DNA from: WRGA01 sp031553395 | Lineage (GTDB): Bacteria; Bacteroidota; Bacteroidia; Bacteroidales; WRGA01 | Length of the DNA stretch: 64,000 nt | Assembly (NCBI GenBank): GCA_031553395.1 | Contig: JAVBLR010000029.1 | Span: 35,563 to 99,562, forward strand | Reading direction: 5' to 3' | In this document: positions 18,317-25,000 of the stretch, piece by piece | Layout: every line of letters begins with the position of its first letter | Numbering within the stretch: position 1 is the stretch's first letter | Program-made: the position numbers and the translations under genes | The notes under the pieces: model-generated | What the model was told of the DNA's origin: nothing | The model's database searches: none | What the model saw: the letters and a program-made list of their open reading frames with translations, nothing else

Positions 18317-18328
18317 AACTGCCAAGTT
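18317..18328. repeat. Left copy of an imperfect-palindrome repeat (AACTGCCAAGTT)
   Basis: AACTGCCAAGTT occurs here and inverted as AACTTGGCAGTT at 18873-18884. Each is AACT-nnnn-AGTT, a dyad with an asymmetric core, as serine-recombinase crossover sites are. Blocks AAAAGTGGA and GGCTCCT precede both copies. The same spacer also has an 8-bp inverted repeat (AGTGGAGG 18290-18297 / CCTCCACT 18349-18356) and the hairpin GTTATT-CTCGT-AATAAC at 18382-18398. Confidence 0.5.
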
Positions 18329-18501
18329 CTGAGGGATAGGAATAATTACCTCCACTATGTTACTGTATGACAATAATAGGTGTTATTCTCGTAATAACAA
18401 ATAAATCAACATTAAATAAAGTTAATTTTATTAGATATTACAATCATATATACTTTTTCAAACTATATTTGCTGGTTGATTCATAAAATAATAAAATTAA
18501 A

Positions 18502-18765
18502 ATGAAAGAACAAAGGAAAGCTGTTACTATTTATCATGTTCATTTTCATGATAATGAGTTCAATAACCATTTGGTAAAGAAAGATTATTATTTTGGTTCT
18601 ATCTCTGCAATCTATCAGGTTTTTGATGTAAAACAAATTGGAATCCTTGCTTCAAGTTTATACAATCTGAAGCTGGATGAAAATACGAATCCGATTTATG
18701 AAAACAAAAAGTGTATCATCCGAAAAGATGTGTTGAACACCAAATCTCAAACTAAGAAAGAGTAG
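18502..18765 (+). CDS. Small mobile-element protein of unknown function (87 aa)
   Basis: Translates as MKEQRKAVTIYHVHFHDNEF and onward, with YYFGSISAIYQVFDVKQIGI in the middle and a basic end. Short proteins with the pattern YHVxF..., FGSIxAIYD, IGIxxxSLYN and KKCIIRK are common in Bacteroidetes plasmids and integrated elements, usually near recombinase or rep genes. The function is not known; a small DNA-binding or copy-control role is only a guess. The gene is divergent from the Pin-type recombinase and lies between the two AACT-nnnn-AGTT repeats. Confidence 0.65.
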   Translation: MKEQRKAVTIYHVHFHDNEFNNHLVKKDYYFGSISAIYQVFDVKQIGILASSLYNLKLDENTNPIYENKKCIIRKDVLNTKSQTKKE

Positions 18766-18782
18766 TTATTTCAAAAATATAT

Positions 18783-19020
18783 GTAATTTTGTGGCGGACA
18801 TGAGGTAAAGAGTTGCCCGGTCCAACTTATTTGTATCCAAAAAGTGGATTGATTATTATTTGGCTCCTCTAAACTTGGCAGTTAAACAAGAGCAACGAAA
18901 GATAATAACACAATGCACTCCTATCTTATATGGTGGGAGGTTTTGTTGTTATAACTCGTTGCAAAGCTTGCCAAGGCTGTGAGGGGCGGTTATAGTCGAC
19001 TGACCTCTCACTTTTTTTAT
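18783..19020 (+). other. Possible structured non-coding transcript
   Basis: TAATTTTG at 18783-18790 matches the Bacteroidetes -7 box. About 190 bp without an ORF follow. They end in an 8-bp hairpin with one G-U pair (GTGAGGGG near 18979 with CCTCTCAC near 19005) and a T7 run at about 19013-19019. The segment is more G+C-rich than its surroundings and has several short complementary blocks. It could be a small RNA, a leader for the 55-residue gene, or a replication origin region. No -33 TTTG is evident. Confidence 0.3.
18873..18884. repeat. Right copy of the imperfect-palindrome repeat (AACTTGGCAGTT)
   Basis: Inverted copy of 18317-18328, with four further outer matches (GAGG). It is preceded by AAAAGTGGA and GGCTCCT, which also precede the left copy in the same orientation but with different spacing. 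Confidence 0.5.
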
Positions 19021-19065
19021 TTTAAACCGCTTGTTTCAGAGGTGGATGAGCAAAAAAATTATCTC

Positions 19066-19233
19066 ATGGATGATATTAGAAAAATGTTAGAGCGAATTCG
19101 AGAAATTGAAAAGGATGCTCAAGTATTAAACGAAGACAAGAGTTTTATGGAAGATCTTCTTAAAGGAATTGTCAAAAAAGCGAATCAAGAAAAAGTCAAA
19201 AGAATAATTGAACTTATGGCTTATCGACATTGA
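19066..19233 (+). CDS. Small coiled-coil protein of unknown function (55 aa)
   Basis: I take the ATG giving MDDIRKMLERIREIEKDAQV; a longer frame from 18979 runs through the putative terminator hairpin and is less likely. The product is almost wholly helical with heptad-like spacing and a basic, Lys-rich second half (VKKANQEKVKRIIELMAYRH). No family is recognised. It lies 20 bp upstream of the lipoprotein gene and is likely co-transcribed with it. Confidence 0.5.
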   Translation: MDDIRKMLERIREIEKDAQVLNEDKSFMEDLLKGIVKKANQEKVKRIIELMAYRH

Positions 19234-19253
19234 ATTAATCAAATTTTGAAATC

Positions 19254-19601
19254 ATGAAAAGAGTAAAATTATTTTTAATTAGTTTGGTTACATTGGTAAC
19301 TTTGAGTGTTGGATTTTCCTCCTGTGGAGGGAGTGTTGGTAAAATCAGTGAGATGTTTAAAGTTGAAAGCGAGTATTATGGTGATCAGTATGGTGTAACA
19401 TATAAAGCAAAAGTGAAAAATACCTCAAATCGCACCCTTGAAGGTTCATTTAGAGTAAAAGTAAAATGTAAAGATGGCACTTCTACTACTGAAACGGCTC
19501 ATGTGGTCAATATGGAGCCTGGTGAAATTCAAGAAATTACTATATACAACAATGCCATAAAAACTTATAATGTGTCTTCTTGGTCTTTTGTAGATGAATA
19601 A
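19254..19601 (+). CDS. Small lipoprotein of the mobile element (115 aa)
   Basis: It has a clear lipoprotein signal: MKRVKLFLISLVTLVTLSVG, then FSSC with the lipidated Cys near residue 24, followed by GGS. The mature part is predicted to be beta-rich (YGVTYKAKVKNTSNRTLEGSFRVKVKCKDG, then EPGEIQEITIYN), an immunoglobulin-like fold similar to FxLYD-type domains. It is probably an exported, membrane-attached protein. On a mobile element it might alter the host surface, but nothing in the sequence proves a role. Confidence 0.7.
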   Translation: MKRVKLFLISLVTLVTLSVGFSSCGGSVGKISEMFKVESEYYGDQYGVTYKAKVKNTSNRTLEGSFRVKVKCKDGTSTTETAHVVNMEPGEIQEITIYNNAIKTYNVSSWSFVDE

Positions 19602-19625
19602 TCTTTTAGATTAAACTGACTCAAG

Positions 19626-19673
19626 AAAAAGTGTATCAGAATGTCTTTTCATAGATTATTTTGATACATTTTT
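19626..19673 (+). terminator. Terminator-like hairpin after the lipoprotein gene
   Basis: AAAGTGTATCAGAAT pairs with ATTTTGATACATTTT (G-U pairs included), followed by T-rich sequence, 25 bp after the stop codon. Confidence 0.6.
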
Positions 19674-19781
19674 ATTTTAAGACAAAATTCATGTAAGCAA
19701 GCCTTATTTTTTATGTTATAAATTCTCATTTTCAGCAAGTTAAATTAGAAATAGGGATTTGTGCAAATTACTGGGGGTGGG

Positions 19782-19934
19782 TTATTTTACAGTTTTCCAA
19801 TAGTTTAGCATGCTTCTACTAATTTTGAATTTATGTTCCGATGACAATGGTTTCCCATAGTTGGGGTTGTTGCTTCCTTTCATTGATTCACTTATCTTTT
19901 TCTTAGTTTGTTCTGATAATATTCTTTTTCTCAT
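19782..19934 (-). CDS. NUMOD3-like small DNA-binding peptide (50 aa)
   Basis: A 50-residue ORF: MRKRILSEQTKKKISESMKG, then SNNPNYGKPLSSEHKFKIS and a short tail. The pattern S-E-x-T-K-x-K-I-S-E-x-x-K-G-x-x-N-P-x-Y-G-K-x-x-S-x-E-x-K-x-K-I-S is that of NUMOD3, a DNA-contacting module normally attached to GIY-YIG or HNH homing nucleases. Here it stands alone without a nuclease domain. It lies 152 bp downstream of the Rep-like gene on the same strand, so it may be an accessory replication or regulatory peptide of the element. Confidence 0.65.
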   Translation of the reverse strand: MRKRILSEQTKKKISESMKGSNNPNYGKPLSSEHKFKISRSMLNYWKTVK

Positions 19935-20086
19935 AATACATTTTATTAAACTACTTTATTAATGGATTATTTATAAATATCTTTTTTTGAAAAATAATGT
20001 TTTGAAAATAAAATCTTAATTTATAAATAATTAAATCCAAATTTACCCTTTGGGAGGGTGGGTTGTTATATACCCTGCCAAGAATA

Positions 20087-20959
20087 TCAAAGGGGATTGG
20101 GATATAAAGAAATTTCATTCTTCTTCTTATCTCTTATTGAAATGATTCGTTTTCGATGGTCGGCAAACATAGAGTATAAAAATTCTTTATCTAACAGATC
20201 ATCCAAAGAGATTAGTTTTTTAATGACTTTATCTTCATAATACCCAATGGCATTATAATCTAATTTTAGTTCTATTCTATTCAGATTTTTCAAATTGGGA
20301 TTAATCTGCTTATGAAAATCCAAGATATAACCCTTTTCAGAAACATTGATTTCTTCTTTCTTGTCGTATGCGCAAATCTCCTTAGTTTTCTTTTTGTCTT
20401 TTATTAAAATGGTTCTGATTTTAAACGGGTTGTTGAGGCTACCCTTAGTAAAATATACAATTTTATCAATGGTTTTGGTTCTATCTTCAATTATGTTTTT
20501 ATTTAGCATTACTTGATTTTCTTTATCTTTTAAAGCCCTTCGCAATACTTGTTCAGGATTGAAGTTATAACAATCAATTGCAATGTCAATTTTACTGAAA
20601 TTATTAATCTTCAAATTAAGATCATTCAATACATTGGATAAATAATGTTGTGTATCGTTGTAAAAAACAGGATTAGCAACAGTAAATTTAATTGCATCTT
20701 TATATGAAAATCCGAATTGAGAAAAATCTATCTGTCCCATTGGGTTGCCATCATGACTAACAGAATAGGAATATTTATATCTGTGGGAAGCATCCAAAGT
20801 TTGGGTTAATGTAGTTTTATCAAAAGTAAGCTGGTTTTCAAAAGCTATTTCAGACTGATACTTCACAGCCTCATCAAAATTATCGCTAACGGTTGATGTA
20901 CAGGAAAAAACTAACTTGTCTAATTGTATGGTTGCATTGATATTATATTCATTTTTCAT
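20087..20959 (-). CDS. Rep_trans-like replication initiation protein
   Basis: A 290-residue protein with the order of features seen in rolling-circle initiators of the Rep_trans / phage replication-initiation-factor type: an N-terminal strand IQLDKLVFSC, SKIDIAIDCYNF at 122-133 (the R/K-x-D-x-A-x-D block), IVYFTKGSLNNPF near 168-179, EICAYDKKEE near 194-203 (the YDK block) and NRIELKLDYN near 227-236. Members nick a hairpin origin to start rolling-circle replication of plasmids, filamentous phages and small integrative elements. A candidate nick hairpin lies just upstream. Assignment is by motif order, not by search. Confidence 0.6.
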   Translation of the reverse strand: MKNEYNINATIQLDKLVFSCTSTVSDNFDEAVKYQSEIAFENQLTFDKTTLTQTLDASHRYKYSYSVSHDGNPMGQIDFSQFGFSYKDAIKFTVANPVFYNDTQHYLSNVLNDLNLKINNFSKIDIAIDCYNFNPEQVLRRALKDKENQVMLNKNIIEDRTKTIDKIVYFTKGSLNNPFKIRTILIKDKKKTKEICAYDKKEEINVSEKGYILDFHKQINPNLKNLNRIELKLDYNAIGYYEDKVIKKLISLDDLLDKEFLYSMFADHRKRIISIRDKKKNEISLYPNPL

Positions 20960-20971
20960 TGGAATTAAGGT

Positions 20972-21011
20972 TAATACTCTTATTATTTATCTCATGATGG
21001 TAGTCTACCAT
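20972..21011. other. Candidate double-strand origin upstream of rep
   Basis: TAATA-CTCT-TATTA (20972-20985) is a small perfect hairpin containing TACTCT/TATTA, close to the TACTCT/AATA nick site known from pT181-type plasmids. A second perfect palindrome, ATGGTAG-T-CTACCAT, lies at 20997-21011. The position next to the rep start fits an origin, but the match is short. Confidence 0.35.
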
Positions 21012-21160
21012 AGTACGGTCTGTTTTATTCATAAATAGTCTATATTTCTAAAAAAGTTATTGATTGTACAAAATAATTCTCATGGATTGGGAATCCACTC
21101 CCTTAACTCCCAAATCAAGTCTAAATCTTCTAAAAATTGGTTCGAGAAAAGAACATCTAA

Positions 21161-21830
21161 GGGTACTAAGTGGGAAGAATTTATATTTTTATGAATGCTT
21201 CCCATTTCTTTTTTCACTAACTCATTGGTTTGCTGATATATTAACCCTAAGGCTGAATTTAATTCATTGGTTCGATGTGATTTTCCATCAAATGTGATTT
21301 TCCATCAAATGTGATTTTTTGAGGAAACATTGAACTTATCAACTTACATTTCACTTCTATTTTGGCATCCCTTATGTAGTTATTTATATTGAAAATCAGA
21401 CATATAGAGTAATCTAATTTTGGTTCAATATTAGTGCGGTTAGGGGTTTTTACAAAATCTATTCTTTTTTGTAATTCCTGTTTTTCTTTCATGCACCTAT
21501 CTAATAATCTATCATACATAGATTTGTCTATTTCTTGAAGCAGATATTTATCATCAAGGATATCTATTTTACTATTCACTTTTTCAATTTCAAGATGAAA
21601 ATTATTTATTTCCTTTTGAGTCTCAACAGACTGTTCATCTTTTAAATTCTCAAAAATTTTTTATATAAATCTAAAATTGTTCTGTTTGGGTTTAGTGTAG
21701 CTGTATAGTTAGCAAATGCTTCATTTGCTTTGTCTGCTCTGCATCTGAAATGCTTACTAACCTTACTGCAATTATAGTAATAATATGTTGCTCCATTCCC
21801 TTTACTTGATACACCTGGAACTCCTACCTT
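21161..21830 (-). pseudogene. Degenerate large serine recombinase of a sibling element
   Basis: The remains match the C-terminal half of the intact recombinase at 15.6-17.2 kb: SSKGNGATYYYYNCSKVSKH to YTATLNPNRTILDLY (zinc-ribbon end), then the coiled coil, then VKTPNRTNIEPKLDYSI and VKCKLISSMFPQKITFDGKS. The frame is broken at least twice: in an A/T run near 21655-21662 and by a 17-bp tandem duplication at 21277-21310. The N-terminal catalytic and recombinase domains and the first zinc CxxC are gone. The 3' end keeps the same 51-base distance to GGGTACT as the intact copy. Confidence 0.85.
21277..21310. repeat. 17-bp tandem duplication
   Basis: GTGATTTTCCATCAAAT occurs twice in tandem (21277-21293, 21294-21310), with a partial third start. 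The intact recombinase has the segment once, so the copy is a frameshifting duplication. Confidence 0.9.
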
Positions 21831-21965
21831 ATCTAAACTTGATGAAAGAAAGGAACACAAAGATTAAAATAATAACCAGTCATTTACAACTAAAACAAAG
21901 ATACGAGAAGCTAAATCACAGAACCTGCTGATCTAAAAATTAACAGGAGTCAGATCTACAAAAAA

Positions 21966-22011
21966 CTTCCCATTGCCGAATCCATCTTGTAGGAGGTCCA
22001 GCAATGGGAAG
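21966..22011 (-). terminator. Terminator of the PL11 lyase gene
   Basis: A perfect 11-bp inverted repeat (CTTCCCATTGC / GCAATGGGAAG) with a 24-base loop lies 50 bp past the stop. The leftward transcript would end in U residues (AAAAA on the + strand at 21961-21965). Confidence 0.75.
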
Positions 22012-22060
22012 CATAATTGAAATTATAATAAAGAAGAATTATCCGTAGAAATCTTCCATT

Positions 22061-25000
22061 TTACTTGACACTAATCTTGGTCATGCTTCCATCGACATTC
22101 ACAATATAGACTCCTGTACGCAAACGGGTTTTAGGATCAATGTACACACCATTTAATGTGTAAATGCGAATCTCATTGGCTCCCGGCGCTATAACTTTGC
22201 CATCGACCACATATACATTTGGCAATTGAGCATTAATTTCATTTATTCCAGTGCCGAAATCTACAACGCGCAGGAATCCCTTAGTTGCAACTTCAGAGTC
22301 ATCCCAGTAGAGACCTTTCTCTGCATCAATCACTAGGCTCTCCATAACAGGTGTTCCGGTAAAGGACGCTACGTTTTGGAACAGTTGAATGCTGTCACCA
22401 CCGACAGGTGTCCATGTGCTCCAATGAATACGGATGGTGCCATTCATGGAGAGTGTGTTGATATTCTGCAGCGTGGTATAGGACTTAGCAGAGGAAATAC
22501 CGAACTCTACAACTGCGTCCTTATATACAGTAACGTTCTTGCCGCCAAAGTTAAGAGTTCCGGTGGTGGCAGTAGCGGTGGTACCCACCTGAAGGGTAGC
22601 GCCGGTAACGATGATGTAACTACTGTTGGATAGTGCGCCTGTGCCAGTTACACCACTCAGTGTAGCACCTGCCCTCACTGTGAGTGCTCCCGTGCCAAGT
22701 TTCACAGTGTTGCCACTGATGTGGAGTTGACCTGCCTCGATGCTTGTGGAGCCGGTATGGTCATGAGCGCCAGTGAGACTCACCTTTCCGTTTCCGATTT
22801 TGGTAAAGTTGGAGTTGTCGGTAACAATACCCGTCCAGCTCCAGTCGCTGTCATTACCTAATCTCCAAGTGTTGGTTCCCGTAGCGCCGTCATTGGCGAA
22901 GGAAGCATAACCTCCCAGTTTACCGCTACCCGAAACCTTACCGATAGTAAAGGTCTTGCCGGTATTTTGAACTCTGGTGGTGGAGGCGATGTCGAGTGTA
23001 CCATTGGCTAAGCCTGTGGATGAGTCGAGTGTGAAGCGTGGATCGGTATCGCTGGTACCGTAACTACCCACAGCCTTAATGGTGCCCGTAAACTGGCTCC
23101 AGTTTCCCTGTATTTTAGTACGGGTAGCCCACCAACCGGAACCAACAATGACCGGACAATTAATGGTGAGGGTACCTTCGCCTGTCACCTTGTTACTATA
23201 CGAGGCATTGGTCACAAGAGTTTGCGTGCCGCTCTTGTCCACAGGCACTTCGATCGCATAACTACTGCCGGCGTTCTCGAGCAGGGTGCCGCTCTGAAAC
23301 TCTACGGTCTTGCCTGGCACAGTACTTGCTACACACTGTACTGTGCCAGCTGCGATAACGAGACGGTTCACAGTGTTGTTTACATTGAGTTTCATATATC
23401 CCGTACCCTTCTTGGTAAGAGTAGTACCACTGATAGCTTTGTTCACTACAAAGTCGCCGGCATTGTTGATGACGCCACCGTCTTCACCCTCCATCTGCAT
23501 GGGTGAACCCTGTGTAACGGCATAGTTGGTTTGAAGAGTTGCTCCGTTTTCAATGATAAACTTGGCTGGAGCTGTATTCACTCCACCGAGTTGGCCGAGT
23601 TTCATGTTCTCATTGCTGAGTGAGGATACAACCACTGTTCCGCCGCTGATGTGTGTACCACCTGTGTAGGAGTTGTCAGCTTTAATGGTAAGTGTACCAG
23701 TGCCACGCTTGATAAGGGTGGATGTGCCCATGATCTTTCCGGTACCGCCGAGGGTGTAGGCTGTATTGCCATCTACAATAATGCTGTCTGCTTCCAACTC
23801 ACCCTTAAGGGCCACACTTTTCTGACTGCCAGTGGCATCAAAGAGTACTTTGTCACCCGTAACGAAGACTTCGGTGGTGGCAGTGGGATCAAAGGCTGAA
23901 GTGAAGTTGTTCGACTGTGCAAAGTCCCACAAAGTGCTCTCCTTGCCGTTCCAGATAATGGAGGCTGCCCCACGGGTGTCTTCAATAGTGAGGTAGAGGT
24001 GATTGCCCGTATGAGAGAGCGTTGATTTCTTACTGGTGCCGATGCCCTCAATAACGACATCAAAGAGTGAACCAGTGAGGGTGCCAACTTCGCCAAGATC
24101 GTAGGTACCAACTGTAAGGTTTTCGATTACGAATTCAATAACGGGCGCAAGGTACTTAGGGCCGTAATTCCACGACTTGGTTTCGATAGTGAGGAGTTTG
24201 GCATTGATCTGGTCGGCCTTAAAACCGTTAGGATTAAGGTCTATCTGGAGACGTGAGCCGAAACCTAGAATTAGAGAGTCGGTGGTGATGGTACCAATAT
24301 TACCTTTGCCGCCCGGACGGATGGTGGCGTTGTAATCTGCCTTGATGCAGCGGAATTCTCCCCCGTTGGAGTTAAGGGTGGTATGGCGATTCAGCCAAAG
24401 GGTGGAACCAAGTAGTTTACCATCGAAAGTGAGTGCGCCATTCCACACATCGGTGTTACCCGTGTATTTTTGCTCCACAGTAGGAAGAATGAGTTCGCCC
24501 TCACCCTGCTTAATGAGACGCATGGTTCCGTCGAAGGCCCCTCTAGTCACAGTGGTAGTGTAGAACTGGGAGACGGGGGCAATCTTCGCACTAGTTTCAG
24601 AGCCATTCTGACCCTCTGTCCATGAAGGGGCATTGAAGATTACATTCCACGGACGGACACCGTCTTCTACAGCGATGGTATTATTCTGATTTTCAAATAC
24701 GAGCACTTGCTTATCATTATAGGCGGAACCAATACTGCCACTGCCTGCCACAAGTTCGCGACCGGTGGTAGTAAGCGGAGGAGGTGCTACAGTAATGCCC
24801 TCTAATTCTCCGAGGAAGTAAGACGGATGAGGCGGTTGGTTGTAGCCGATCGTCTCCCAAACCATAGCTTGACGGTAGCCGTGGTCGTGCCACAGAGTAG
24901 GAATACGGTAGGAAGTGGTATAGTTACTAGTGTAGATACGCATACCTGTGCCATTGCGGATGACGATTTCTTCACGCCAGTCGCCAAGTATGTCACCACT

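Larger units (their letters stand above)
15652..21167. mobile_element. Integrated element in tRNA-Leu, bounded by GGGTACT
   Basis: About 5.5 kb. The left edge is the tRNA-Leu 3' end (GGGTACT at 15652-15658). The right edge is GGGTACT at 21161-21167. At both places the 7-mer is followed by exactly 51 bases and then a shared 20-base block (15710-15729 and 21219-21238) belonging to a recombinase 3' end. Cargo in order: large serine recombinase, 43-residue peptide, small Pin-type recombinase, 87- and 55-residue proteins, lipoprotein, NUMOD3-like peptide and Rep_trans-like initiator. No relaxase, capsid or Zot gene is seen. The boundaries are an inference from the repeat and its spacing. Confidence 0.65.

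Noticed and set aside
21120..21160. GGTTCGA upstream of the right GGGTACT looked like a T-arm of a second tRNA fragment
   Set aside because: The flanks do not pair into a T-stem and the distance to GGGTACT is 15, not 10, bases, so no tRNA fragment is supported.
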